Positions 1 through 11,845 of a DNA stretch of 64,000 bases are shown piece by piece. The translations under genes and the position numbers were made by a program. The DNA comes from Neostapfia colusana (taxonomy: Eukaryota > Streptophyta > Magnoliopsida > Poales > Poaceae), in contig JASWHV010000019.1 of the NCBI GenBank assembly GCA_030760725.1, positions 33,235,944 through 33,299,943 on the forward strand. Direction: 5' to 3'. The notes below the pieces were generated by a model. It was given only the letters and a program-made list of their open reading frames with translations. It was not told the DNA's origin and did not search any database. Within the stretch, counting starts at the first letter, position 1, and every line of letters begins with the position of its first letter.

Positions 1-38
1 AGCAATTCTAAGCAGCAGTGGCTCCATCTCTACTCCAT

Positions 39-58
39 CCCCACAGGCAAGGTTGAGA
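39..58 (-). promoter_or_regulatory. Conserved LTR hairpin, element A 3' LTR copy
   Basis: On the + strand TGAGTA and TACTCA (six pairs) flank an eight-base loop. The flanks CTTGC and GCAAG are conserved with the other LTRs. The companion copy in A's 5' LTR (8327-8346) has a seventh pair. Function is unknown. Confidence 0.65.
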
Positions 59-1971
59 ACAGATTACACACCTAATGCTCCACTTGATCTTCATAGTAAT
101 CTTCTCCTGTTGCTGATGATGAAATAATAATGCAAGTTTGAGTATAATGATGTACTCAGCAAGTGCGGGAAAATATGATATGTAGCTCACAACAAGATAG
201 GTATAAAAAGGCTCATTGCAGAAAGCAAAGTTATTTATCAAAAACCATGTTAAAACAGCAACTTATCTTCAAGTGAATGTAATCCCAACATGTATTGAAA
301 TACCAATCATACCTCCATTATGTTCATTACCTTCCATGTCCCATCCAGACATCAATCAACCTCATTCTTGCTCACGAATACCTCCTCGTATTCGCTACCA
401 TCTCACGAATACCATCTCGTATTCGCTACCATTTCACCTCATAAACAACTTCGTCTCACACCGAGACCAATCTCGTTGCCATGACTCAATAGTCATGCAA
501 CCCATCTTATCACCCGGACTCAACAGTCCCGAAAACAAAACCAAAACCAAACCATCCAAAACCATAACCAATAACCGTATCCAATAACCATCCCAACTAA
601 TCATGGAAGTTGGCCAGGCGCTCGTGATCGTAAGCTCGGCTATCATGATAGTTTTAAGACTCTGCAGAGTTTGCACCTCTTTACCCACAAGTTTGTGATT
701 TCGTCACCCGTCGGTGACTGTAGAACCTCCATTATACCAGTACACAACCGTCGGTGTATGGCCAAGAGATCACAAAATAGTCTTTACAAAGGGGCTACTA
801 GATGTATGGACTCACTAAGGTTTCACTGGCAGGTTAGAATCTCCAATTCTCCCATCCACGGGCCCCCTCTTGTACCATGCAGTTCCCAGGACAGTCCTCA
901 CTCGACTCCCATTCCCCACGCCTTCCACGGTCCATAACAATCTAGCAACTTACCTAATTAGTCAGCTAAGCCGCACCCATACTTGGCCTTGTGGTGGCAC
1001 TGTCATCCTGGCATGTGCTCGCATGAACCGGTCCTTAGATATACGGCAAGTAAACCACCATCTCATGCTACCTCATTCACAAACCCAGTCTTGCCTAGAT
1101 CTCCCTCCGATCCATGTTCATTAACAACATCAGTTTCTCATTATCATTACGAGTGCAGTTAGCTAGACACATCTATCTCGCTTCCCAATCCCATGGACTC
1201 AGCGAAGATTAAAGCAAAAACCATACCAGACTCATAAACTTCCCTGGCGACAAGGATGGTTTAACCAAAACTAGTAAACTCCTACAAAAGGGTTTCCCAT
1301 CATGTTTGACTCAGCTCACACACCTTTCGGCAAAACAAAACAGTTTTCCCAAAACATAGGATCAATATGGTCAAGGGGCACTTGCCTTGTTCTTGCGGTT
1401 CCAGTTGCTCTTGGATCTCGAAACCTTGTTGTTGCAGCTCGTCGTAGACAGCTCCCTGAGCTTGTCCTTCTATACATGATCACACACATACAAGTTTCAT
1501 AACAATCAATATCATGCACAAACTTTAACTAGATGGGATGATGCATATGCATGTTAGTCCTATGATGCAGTTTTTATTAGATCGGTTTGTACGTGTTCTT
1601 GCATGGCTTGCATGGTTTTACGATGAACAGAGGTGTTCGGATCAAATGTGGACGTGGCGACGATCTTGTCTTTAGATCAACCCAATCAACAAGTGATCTG
1701 TCCACGAAAAAGCTTCTGTTCGAAAGGAATCGAAGAACAGATGCAAAGAAAACGCGATGATGTCGTAAGGTGATATTGGAGACCTACCTTACGTTCTTCA
1801 TGGTCTCGGGGTCCTTCTCTTAGCAAGACAGATCTTTGGGGCTCTCTTCCGGCGATCTTCTTCGACTGAACTCCGGCGATGGCTTGCTCGGCGAGTTGGG
1901 GCTAGGCTCTAAGTTGTCAGCTCAGGAGGTGGAAAAGAAGTTCGTGGTTTTCAGCCAAAGGTTTTGGGTTC

Positions 1972-1979
1972 TATTTATA
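1972..1979 (-). promoter_or_regulatory. TATA box of element A 3' LTR
   Basis: TATAAATA on the minus strand, about 970 bp into the LTR and roughly 200 bp downstream of the G-box array. The same motif sits at the matching place in A's 5' LTR and in D, so it probably marks the U3/R border. Confidence 0.65.
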
Positions 1980-2194
1980 ATTGGGAGATGAAGAGTCCTA
2001 ATCTGATTGTATTTCGAATAAGAGTCCTGTTCAGATTGTCGTTGAATCTTATCAACTTATCTTTAGTTGATTTTGTGCAGTAACATTGTGGAATTCAGGT
2101 CGGTTTCCTCTCCGTACTGATATTTCTACACGTACAGAATCCAAAAACCGCTCCAGAACCCGTTACCTCCGCGGTGATGAGCTCTGGAAGCTCC

Positions 2195-2795
2195 CCGTGT
2201 CCACTGGGGCCTGGTCTCCCACTTTTCGCAGAGACGAGCTCCGGTTGTGCCGCGTGTCAATCGAGCGAGACCTCCCTCTTCTTCGGAGGTGAGCTCCGCG
2301 TGCGCCACGTATCCTGGCGGTTGGGACCTCCTCTCTATTCGGAGGTGGCTCCGCGCACACCACGTGTCAGTGCCGGACCTTCCCTCTCTCCGAAGGTGGC
2401 TCCGGGTGTGCCACGTATCCATTCCGGACCTCCCTCTCTTCGGAGGTGAGCTCCGTGAATGCCACGCGTTAAGTAGCGCCGGACTTCCTTTCTTCTCAGA
2501 GACGAGCTCCGAGGTTAATACGTGTCCAACAGTGACGGACCTCCCGGAGATAAGCTCCGATGGCGACACGTGTCCAATAGGACCGGACCTCTCGGAGGTG
2601 AGCTTCGAGGTCGACACGTATCCCGCGCGACTGGTCCTGTGATTTCCACGGTAACATGCTCCGAGGGTGACACGTGTCCTGCGGAACTGCCTTCGCTTCT
2701 CCGCAGAGGCTAGCTCCGGGGGCAACACGTGTCCCACAGGGTCGGACCTCTCCCCCTTTTGCGGAGATGAGCCCTGAGCCTGCCACGTAGCCAGT
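2195..2795 (-). repeat. G-box/ABRE tandem array in U3 of element A 3' LTR
   Basis: About 12 diverged GC-rich units of roughly 45-65 bp. Each combines a CTCnGGAGGtGAGCTCCG-like segment with a (C/A)CACGTGTCC-like segment. The palindrome GACACGTGTC is perfect at 2565-2574 and 2669-2678; CACGTG also occurs at 2361-2366 and 2726-2731. The unit spacing leaves long incidental ORFs open on both strands. Confidence 0.8.
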
Positions 2796-2949
2796 TTAGC
2801 GGCGGGAGTTGTCTTCGGCGCTCTCTGTGAACTGGATTCTTGTTCTTTTTGGCTATCTTTTTAATTCTTTCTCTGTTCCCATTTCTTTTAAAATGTTTTC
2901 TCTTTATGGAACATGAATATATGCAGAAACCAAAAATGAGGGTGTCACA

Positions 2950-2965
2950 AATCTACCCCCCTTAA
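2950..2965 (-). other. Polypurine tract of element A
   Basis: TTAAGGGGGGTAGATT on the minus strand, directly next to the LTR start TGTGACACC. It is the expected primer for plus-strand DNA synthesis and is identical to the PPT of element C. Confidence 0.9.
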
Positions 2966-5900
2966 ATTGAATCTCGCCCTCGAGATTCGTTGGTAGAGAA
3001 TAGATGAGGGAATTCTGCCTTGATGTCTTCTTCACGCTCCCATGTGGCTTCAGCTTCGGTGTGATGGCTCCATTGTACCTTGCACCATCGGATCACTTTG
3101 TTCCTGGTGACCCTTTCCTTTACATCCATAATTCGGACAGGGTGTTCCGCATAAGTCAGGTCCTCTTGAAGTTCAAGCTCTTCCATTGGTACTTGCTCCT
3201 CTGGTACTCTCAAGCACTTCTTGAGCTGGGATACATGAAACACGTCATGTACGTCGGAGAGGTGTGTTGGGAGCTCTAGTTGATAGGCTACTTCTCCTCG
3301 CTTGTCCAAAATCTTAAATGGTCCGATGTAGCGAGGTGCTAGCTTGCCTTTGATGTTGAAACGTCGTTGGCCACGGATAGGCGATACCTTAAGATATACG
3401 AAGTCTCCTACTTCAAAAGTCAACTTCCTTCGCCTATTGTTCGCATAGCCTTTCTGTCGTGACTGAGCAGCCTTTAAGTTCTCCCGTATCGTTTGGACTT
3501 GCTTTTCAGCTTCTTGTAGCACTTCGGGTCCAAACACCTGGTTTTCTCCGGTCTCATTCCAAAACAGCGGCGTTCTACACCGCCTACCATACAATGCTTC
3601 GAAAGGCGACATCTTCAAGCTAGCTTGATAGCTGTTGTTATAGGAGAATTCGGCGCACGGTAAACTCCTATACCAACTACGCCCACGTTTCAAGGCGCAA
3701 GCCCTCAACATGTCTTCCAAAATTTGGTTTGTCCTTCCGGTTTGTCCATTGGTTTGTGGGTGATAGGCAGAGCTAAAATCCAGTCGTGTACCCATAGCTT
3801 TCTGCAGCTTCCTCCAAAAATCTAGAGGTAAACTGAGAACCACGATCGGAGACTATCCTCCTCGGGACTCCATGGCGGCACACGATCTGCTCCATGTACA
3901 ACTTGGCTAATTGCGCAACGTTGTACTTGGCCCTTACAGGGAGAAAATGGGATGTTTTCGTCAATCGGTCCACGATAACCCAGATGGAGTCGTAACCCGA
4001 CTGAGTACGTGGCAATCCGGTGATGAAATCCATACTGATGTCCTCCCACTTCCACTCGGGTACCTTCAAGGGTTGCAACAATCCAGCGGGTCTTTGATGT
4101 TTGGCCTTCACCCGTTGGCATGTGTCGCATAGGGCAACATATTCGGCTATGTCCCTTTTCATACCATCCCACCAATAACAAGTCTTCAAGTCCTTGTACA
4201 TTTTGGTACTTCCGGGATGTATGGAATAGGGTGAATCATGTGCCTCTTTCAATATCATGTCGCAGAGGTGCTTCACGCAAGGCTCACAAATCCTTTGTCC
4301 TAGCCAAAGCGTACCCTTCTCATCTTCTTTGGAATCCTTCTCTATTCCTTGTCGGATCCTTTCCTTGATCTCCTCATCCGTTGCTTGGCCATCTCTTATC
4401 TTTTGCTCCAATGAAGAGTGGATCTCCATCATTTCCACGTTGTTCAAGAATCCGAGGTGTAACCGTTCGAACTCCTTACGTAGTTCGGGTGGTAGCTCCC
4501 GAACCGTGAGTTGGTAACATGCTCCCTTCCGGCTCAATGCATCAGCTACTACATTGGCCTTCCCAGGGTGGTAGTTGATTCCAACATTGTAATCTTTAAT
4601 GAGTTCCAACCATCGACGTTGCCTCAAATTCAAGTCCATTTTTGTAAATATGTACTTGAGACTTTTATGATCCGTATAGATCTCTCATCGATGACCAAGG
4701 ATATAATATCTCCAAATCTTCAATGCATGCACTACTGCTGCTAGCTCCAAGTCATGTGTAGGATAATTAAGCTCGTGCTTCTTTAATTGTCGTGAGGCAT
4801 AGACTATCACTTGTCCTTCTTGCATGAGCACACATCCGAGCCCTTGTCTGGACGTCACAATATATGTCAAAGCTCTTGCTCACGTCCGGCAATACCAAAA
4901 CCGGCGCTGTGGTTAGGCTTTTCTTGAGTTCTTCAAAACTTTCTTGGCATGCTGGTGTCCATTGAAAGGCTTTTCCCTTCGTTAGCAACTCCGTCATAGG
5001 CTTTGCTATATTAGAGAAGTCCTTGATGAAGCGTCGGTAGTATGCAGCCATCCCAAGGAAACTCCGAATATCCCTCACGTTTTGCGGTTGGTTCCACTTC
5101 AGAACATATCCCACTTTTCCGGGATCAATCGATACTCCTTCCTCAGAGATAATGTGGCCAAGGAACGATATCTCCTTTAGCCAAAATTGACACTTGTTAA
5201 GCTTGGCATACAATTGATGCTCACGCATTTTCTGCAAGGTCAATCTCAAATGTTCTTCATGCTCCTCCTCACTTTTTGAATACACCATAATGTCGTCGAT
5301 GAAAACCATGACGAACTTATCCAAGTACCCCATGAAAACCTTGTTCATAAGGTACATGAAGTATGCGGGTGCATTTGTTAACCCAAAAGACATGACGGTA
5401 TATTCATATGAACCATACCGTGTTCGAAAGGCAGTCTTGGGTATATCGGAGGACTTAATCTTCAGCTAGAAATATCCCGACCGAAGATCAATCTTGGAGA
5501 ACACTCGGGCTCCTTTCATTTGGTCGAATAGGTATTCTATACGGGGCAGAGGGTATTTGTTCTTGATTGTCACCTCGTTGAGAGACCTATAGTCCACGCA
5601 CATCCTTTGGGTCCCATCCTTCTTGTCTACGAAGAGCACGGGAGCTCCCCATGGTGACGAGCTTGGACGTATAAAACCCTTCTCCAACTGCTCCTGAATT
5701 TGCTTCTTGAGTTCCACTAGTTCATTGGTGGGCATCCTATAGGGTCTCTTTGCTATGGGTGTAGTTCCGGGTACCAAATCAATGGCAAACTCAATGTCCC
5801 GGTCAGGTGGCATACCTGGAAGCTCTTCCGGGAACACGTCCGAGAATTCCTGAACCACTAGAATGCTGTCCAATGTTGCTCCGTCGACATGGTTCAAAAT

Positions 5901-7466
5901 TGCTCTTTTGGTCGTTTGTTGGGCTGACTCAAACTCGACAAGGATACCGTGCTCGTTTGTCAACTGCACGCTCCTTTCAGCACATTGGATTACCCTGTTG
6001 TGCTTGCTTAACCAATCCATCCTGAGTATTATGTCAATCCCTTGGGAATCCAAGACAATGAGGTTGACAATGAAGTCTACCCCCCTTATTTTAAGGCTTA
6101 CTTTCGGACATACTATATTAGTCCTCATCTCTCCACCGGGAGAATTAACTAACATAGCACATTTTAAGTGTGATATGGGTAGATTATGCTTGGCAACATA
6201 CTTGGATGATATGAAGGAATGTGATGCTCCAGAATCAAATAAGATGGTGGATGGGTTGGAGTTGGCAAGGAACATACCAATTACGACGTCCTCAGCTTGT
6301 TGTGCTTCCTCAGCAGAGACATGGTTCACGTTGCCACGAGCATAGTTCTGCTGTTCACGGTTTCCTTGATTGTCCCCTCCGTTCGATCGCGGGTTCTGCT
6401 TGGGCATGTTGCCTTGCTGTCCAGGTCCTCTCCTCGGGCACTGGCTCGCGAAGTGTCCTATTTCCCCGCATGCAAAGCATGCCATGTTGCCTACGGCAGC
6501 AGGTACGTTGGGGCGGGGGTTTTGAACAGGAGCGCCCATGTTGGGTCGGGGCACAGGAGGCAAAGGCAGACGAGGTGCTTGTGCAACGGGTCGTTGCTGT
6601 GGTGGCTGACTAGGGCGGTATGCAGGAGCGGTCGATCCATACTGCGGTGCGGCTGGGGGCATGTACCGAGGTCGTACGTTGCTCCCTTGGGGCTGGTATG
6701 GCATCTTCCTCTTGCACTCTCGCTCGATCTCTCGGATCTTACTTTCAACCACTATAGCCTTGTCAACCAGCTTCTGGAAGCTCGCGTAGTCATTGTTGAG
6801 AAGCTGAACCTGAATCTCATTGTTCAATCCTCTCATGAACAGATATTGCTTCCTGTGGTCTGAGTTGACATCTTTGGGGGCATACCGGGACAGTTGTGTG
6901 AACTTGTTGAGATACTCATTCACGCTTCTCTGTCCTTGGCGAAGACCTTCAAACTCCTGTCTCTTGAGCATCATTACACCAGCAGGGATGTAATGAGAGC
7001 GGAAACTCTCCTTGAACTCAGTCCAAGTGATCGCCTCCGGGTCGACATGAGCATTGCATAGGGCATCCCACTAGTCAGCGGCAGCTCCCATGAGTTGGTG
7101 CGACGCAAAAAGAACCTTCTCTCGGTCATTGCACTGCACTATGGCAAGCTTCTTCTCCATGGATTTCAACCAGTCGTCGGCCTCCATGGGGTCGTTAGCT
7201 TGACCAAAGGTGGGTGGTCGAGTCCTCATGAACTCTCCCAGTCTGTTATGAGCCGGCGGTGGTGGTGGCGGTGGTGCCGGAACGGGGTTGTTGTTGTTGG
7301 CCTGCAACTGACCCAAAGTCTGGATCATGGTTTGCATAAGTTGATTCTGCATGGCCATCAACCGTTCCAGGTTGTTCTCACCAGCTCCGGGGTTAACAGG
7401 AGCTTCATCGTGGCCATCCTCTTGGTTGTCACGGGCGTTCCTTCGGTCGATGTTTCCTCTCACCAT
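2962..7466 (-). pseudogene. gag-pol polyprotein of element A, disrupted
   Basis: A single gag-pol frame reads from ATG at 7466 to the stop at 2962. Domains in order: capsid-type gag with a poly-Pro stretch, CCHC zinc knuckle (about 6479-6438, CFACGEIGHFASQC), protease DSGA (about 6237), RT with FIDD (5297-5292), RNase H (about 4860), integrase HHCC (about 4240-4110) and DDE core (from about 4035), then a chromodomain-like tail (about 3135-2990), which places it among Tekay-type chromoviruses. Lesions found by comparison with element D: stops at 7071 (W codon), 5466 (Q codon) and 4685 (C codon), a 2-bp deletion near 4853 and a 1-bp insertion near 3817. The polyprotein cannot be made, although protease and RT active-site residues remain readable. 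Confidence 0.93.
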
Positions 7467-7943
7467 CTATGAGAGAGAACGAAATAGAATAGAAGGTTAG
7501 AAGGTTAGATAGATCCCCTCAACTATATGCATCAAGGTGGATTGAACTATATATATTTAGCCCATATGAAGATGTGAACAAGTGCCGAGGCATCTCACAC
7601 CTCTTTCTACTTATGTGTGGATATGGACAACGTTTTGAGACGTCCCACAACTCACACTAAACATATAATCACAAATAATCATCACAAGGGCTCACACAAC
7701 TCCTATTCAAGGCTTGTTCAATGGGGGTCCTATACGGCTTAGGGTGTTGTCAATCTGTAATCCAACTATGGCCTTTCCTAGGCTTGCATCCTATGGTCAG
7801 CGTGGCTTAGCTACCAATCTGTGTCGGATACTATCTGTGATCTATCTAAGCGTGTAACCTACCATCAACCCGTGGCTCTAATACCAATATGTGATTGTAT
7901 CTAGGTGTGTAATCTACCCTCAACCGTGGCTTTGATACCAATC
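7467..7943 (-). other. Leader of element A with tandem PBS-like units
   Basis: This untranslated leader lies between the 5' LTR and gag and has no ORF0. The functional PBS is next to the LTR (7942-7925, ATTGGTATCAAAGCCACG). Two further degenerate copies of the CGTGGCTnTnATACCAAT module sit at 7871-7894 and 7801-7824. Confidence 0.75.
7925..7942 (-). other. Primer binding site of element A
   Basis: The minus strand reads ATTGGTATCAAAGCCACG directly after the LTR end GGCGTCACA. TGGTATCAnAGCC is the typical initiator tRNA-Met complement of plant LTR retrotransposons; one base differs (A for G). Confidence 0.85.
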
Positions 7944-8045
7944 TGTGACGCCCTCAATTTTGTGGAAAACCACAAAACCGAGAATTGATGCATATGTGTG
8001 CCTAGGATGTTCATCACACATATATGTTCCATAAACTGAATTCAG

Positions 8046-8047
<2 letters not shown>

Positions 8048-8085
<38 letters not shown>
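8048..8085. repeat. (AT)n microsatellite
   Basis: An almost pure run of TA dinucleotides with one TACATA interruption, inside the LTR of A. The homologous part of the other LTR is outside the window, so expansion cannot be judged. Confidence 0.9.
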
Positions 8086-8087
<2 letters not shown>

Positions 8088-8103
8088 ACCACGAATAACA
8101 GAG

Positions 8104-8109
8104 TTTATT
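8104..8109 (-). terminator. Candidate poly(A) signal, element A 5' LTR
   Basis: AATAAA on the minus strand, 218 nt downstream of the conserved hairpin. B, D, E and F have AATAAA at nearly the same distance. Confidence 0.55.
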
Positions 8110-8326
8110 ACAATGTATCATGAGTCTTGAACTCATGCTCACAGCGGAAGTCTTAATCTAACAGCGGAAGTCTTTATTCTAATACGGAAGCAATTCTAAG
8201 CAGCAGTGGCTCCATCTCTACTCCATCCCCACAGGCAAGGTTGAGAACAGATTACACACCTAAGGCTACACTTGATCTTCATAGTAATCTTCTCCTGTTG
8301 CTGATGATGAAATAATAATGCAAGTT

Positions 8327-8346
8327 TGAGTACAATGATGTACTCA
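8327..8346 (-). promoter_or_regulatory. Conserved LTR hairpin, element A 5' LTR copy
   Basis: A perfect 7-bp inverted repeat, TGAGTAC and GTACTCA, separated by six bases and 383 nt from the LTR end. On the minus strand it is preceded by CTTGC. Confidence 0.7.
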
Positions 8347-8756
8347 GCAAGTGCGGGAAAATATGATATGTAGCTCACAACAAGATAGGTATAAAAAGGC
8401 TCATTGCAGAAAGCAAAGTTATTTATCAAAAACCATGTTAAAACAACAACTTATCTTTAAGTGAATGTAATCCCAACATGTAATGAAATACCAATCATAC
8501 GTCCATTATGTTCATTACCTTCCATGTCCCATCCAGACATCAATCAACCTCATTCTTGCTCACTAATACCTCCTCGTATTCGCTACCATCTCACGAATAC
8601 CATCTCATATTCGCTACCATTTCACCTCATAAACAACTTCGTCTCACACCGAGACCAATCTCGTTGCCATGACTCAATAGTCATGCAACCCATCTTATCA
8701 CCCGGACTCAACAGTCCCGAAAACAAAACCAAAACCAAACCATCCAAAACCATAAC

Positions 8757-8761
8757 CAATA
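8757..8761. other. Left target-site duplication of element B
   Basis: CAATA precedes B's first base. The undisturbed A LTR reads CCAATAACCG at this place (about 577-586). The right copy was lost in the deletion at 21165-21169. Confidence 0.6.
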
Positions 8762-9163
8762 TGTAACAACCCAAAATCTGTTAAGAGGGGAATTTAAATT
8801 TTTTTGAACGTACTGCATGTGGTGCAGAAATTCAAATCCAAATTTAAATTCAAATTCAAATCAAAACAGAAAAGAAAAGGAAAAAGAAAAAAAAAGAAAA
8901 AGAAAACTCAACCGGCCAGTGGGCCGAAACCCGCTAGCCGGCATACTATTCCCCCACGCCAGCCCACAACCACGCGCCCTCTCTTCCTCTCACTGACACG
9001 TGGGGCCCGCGTGTCATCTCCTACCTCCCGCTCGCGCCAACCGACCGGACTCCCCCCCCCCACGCGCCCGATCGCAACCAACTTCGGAAACCGCGTCCCC
9101 ATCCTGACTCCCGATCCCGGACGACTCCAACTCAATCCCAACATACTGCCGCCCCCCCTCGCC

Positions 9164-9171
9164 TATATAAA
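9164..9171 (+). promoter_or_regulatory. TATA box, element B 5' LTR
   Basis: TATATAAA in a GC-rich setting about 400 bp into the LTR, conserved at 18418-18425 in the other LTR. A second candidate, TATAAA at 9712-9717, cannot be excluded as the functional one. Confidence 0.55.
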
Positions 9172-9600
9172 CGTCGACATCGCCCTGTTTTCCCCCACGA
9201 TCGGCTGTTTTTCCTCCCGGTTAGAACCGAAGCTTCTTCCGCCGTTTTCCTTCGATCCTAGCTCAGATTTCCTGATCTAACGCGCTGATCATGTTCCACC
9301 GCCTCCGAGGAATCTCGCAGGTGAAGGAAATCCGGTGTTTTGCGCTCTAGACACAGCTCCGACGAGCACCGCCGCGTTTTCACCTCGGACCTCGCCGCCG
9401 ACCGCCTTCCATGGCCTCCGAGCTCAAGAAAAACCCCGAGGTGAGATCCCCGACCTCCCCTCTACCGTTCTATGCCATGAAATCCAAGTTTTAGAAAGTA
9501 CAGACGAAAATCCGAAGATCTCCGGTGAGATCGCCGCCTCCCGGCGCCGCGCGCCGCCGGGCAGCGCGGGCTGGCTCCGGCCAGGGCGACGTGGCCCCTT

Positions 9601-9693
9601 GTGCGCCGTCTATTTTAAATCGCACGGTAGAATTAAAACCCGCGCGTACCGGTTCGGCGATCTAATCTGAGCCGTCTATTTTAAATCAGACGG
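9601..9693 (+). repeat. Two CCGTC..ATTTTAAAT..GACGG palindromic motifs
   Basis: GTGCG/CGCAC flank CCGTCTATTTTAAAT at 9601-9625. CCGTCT/AGACGG flank ATTTTAAATC at 9672-9693. Both recur in B's 3' LTR, and diverged forms occur in C's LTR near 31800-31890. Confidence 0.6.
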
Positions 9694-11845
9694 TCCACAT
9701 CAGCCCCGCGTTATAAAGGCCGGGATTCTTATGCGCTACCCCCTGGGGATCTCGGAAAACACGAGCTAGCCCCGGAAACTTCTGATCTAGCCCCTAGCAC
9801 TTCAGAAATTCGTGTAAATTCATTTAAAAATCAGTTTTAGCCCCTGGACTTAATAAAAATTAGGAAAACCCCTCTGTTATGTGTAGTTAGATCCCTGGAA
9901 ATTTATGAAATAATAAAATAGACCCTGTAGTAGGGTGGATTTACCTTTTTGACCCTATATGATATTAAATTCAGAAATTTGAATATGTGATTAGGATTTA
10001 AATTTAAAAAGGTGAGGCAAACACATTGTAAATTCAAATTTAAACTCTCCTAGCACTTGGAAAACTTTAGAATGAGTTAAAAATAGATTTTAAACTGAAA
10101 TGAATCTGTCTAATTGATTGTTCACATTTATTAGTTATAGAGACACATTTTTAGGTTAGGAAATAATTCTTAAAATTGGTAAAATAAATTTAAATTAGTA
10201 CACATCAGAGGAGAAGTTCAAAAATATATTATTTAATATTTTAGATCAGAACCTATTCTATTTAGATGATATGCCCTACTATTTAATATTAAAACTCACT
10301 TCTAGGCACAGAAAATAAATCTGAAAAATATAGGAAAATGGGTATGCATAATTAGAAAATGATAAATGAAGTCTCTAAATCCAAAAACTTCATTTTAGGA
10401 TTTGGTAGAAGATCTGAAAACCTATTTGGAGTAGGAAATTACCTTTCATGCAAACTTGGTAGCTAAGAAGTGTATTAATTGAATATAAAGAATTTGTTCA
10501 AATTGGAAATTCATATATAGTGTACAAACAGAAATCTGAATACAAAAGTTAGAAATCATATACATATATTTAAAAGTGCATGTAGGCTAAAAATCAATAA
10601 ATCTAGAGTAACCACAACACTTAGAAATGTGAATGACCATCATATGTATGTATATGTGGGTTGTATGAAGTGAAAGTGTGAACTATGTCTTATGTATTGT
10701 TGTTTTCTTTTGCTATGTGTATTGGCGTGAGTAGAACCTGCCACAGAGCAAGTTCTCCCCTTCCAAGATCAAGACTTTCCATTTCCAGAGCAGCAGGAAG
10801 AAGGCAAGTGTCCTTGACCACTTTGATCCTATACTAGGATGTGTAGATAGAATTATTTGCATTGTCAATTGAAATATGAAACCCATGCTAGGAAGTTTCC
10901 CTAGAATTGCATTACCTTGTTTCCTTGTAGCTTGGGTTGGGATTTATTTTATCATGTCATTCATTCATATTACTTATGTTTAGCCATGCTTAGAATGGGA
11001 TAAGTGGAATATGAGATCATCAATTTATTTACCTTACTCTTGAATGAGATATTATGAGACATGTAGAGGTAGGGATCGAGGCAAGTTGGATGATTTGGTT
11101 GGTGCTGGGTGCACGAGACTCGGGTTTGTGTTTAGTACTTGCCTGGATCCTAAGGACCGGTTCATGGAGCATGTAACCTGGCTTTACCGTACCAACCACA
11201 TGCTGAGATGGGGCAGCTTGGCCAATTAATTAGGTGTATCCCCGGCGTAGTATGGGTGTGTTGGATGGTGCGGGGAATAGGTATCAGCTGGACTACCATA
11301 TGAATCACAATGCTCAAGAGGGGGCCACTGCAGCGGGGTTGGAGCCTCTTGTATGCTGTTAGGGGTGAAACCTCAGTGGGCCCATGCTCGTCGAGAATCC
11401 CTTTGTAAAGGCTTCGTAGTGATCTCCTGGCTACACACCTGGAAAGTGTGAATGTGGTTCATGGCCACTGGCATAATGGAGGTTCTTTTAGTCCACCCGG
11501 CAACGGGGGATGAAATCACTACATGTGGGTACAGTGGTGCAAACTCTGCAGAGTCAAAACTGCCATGACAGCCGTGCTCACGGTCAAGAGCGGCTTGGAC
11601 TTATTCATGATTAGAAGATGATGGCTTTGGAAGTTGAGGATGTTAAGCGGGGAGCTTAACATTGGATTTGATGTTACGGTTATTTGATTCTGATGATGGG
11701 TTGGGAGAATTGGGACCATTTCACCTGTGTAGTAATGTAGGTGCTTAATAAGCTAAGGTGATAGGTATTAATTGCGTAGTGCTTTAACCATGAGTTCAAC
11801 CTCTCGTTATTCTAGCCATGCATGACATAACCTTCCCACACTTGC

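Larger units (their letters stand above)
1..2949 (-). repeat. 3' LTR of element A (right part only)
   Basis: This matches 8189-8761 and 21169-23101, the two surviving parts of the other A LTR. It begins (minus strand) TGTGACACCCTC at 2949, directly after the polypurine tract. From its start it holds a G-box repeat array (2795-2195), a TATA box (1979-1972), a conserved block with CTAAGGACCGGTTCATG (1038-1022), and a conserved hairpin (58-39). No host gene lies here; the ORFs in it are incidental. Confidence 0.93.
7944..8761 (-). repeat. 5' LTR of element A, 3'-terminal part
   Basis: This LTR ends at 7944 and matches 1-581 of the 3' LTR from 8189 on. It is cut at 8761 by element B. It contains an AATAAA (8109-8104), two AGACTTCCGCTGT copies (8153-8141, 8173-8161), the conserved hairpin (8346-8327) and an AT microsatellite. 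Confidence 0.93.

Noticed and set aside
2126..2786. Repetitive Arg/Ser/Gly-rich ORFs up to 203 codons in A's LTR, and similar ones at 22188-22937 and 40365-41308
   Set aside because: They arise from the GC-rich tandem array, appear on both strands in several frames, and lie in U3. No protein family is recognisable.
3004..7472. + strand ORFs antisense to the gag-pol of A, and likewise 41526-46063 in D
   Set aside because: They are shadows of the minus-strand polyprotein and show no independent motif.
9335..9670. 111-codon ORF present in both B LTRs (also 18589-18924)
   Set aside because: It is conserved only because the LTRs are copies of one another. Composition is that of GC-rich LTR sequence and no motif is seen; a short LTR-encoded peptide cannot be excluded.
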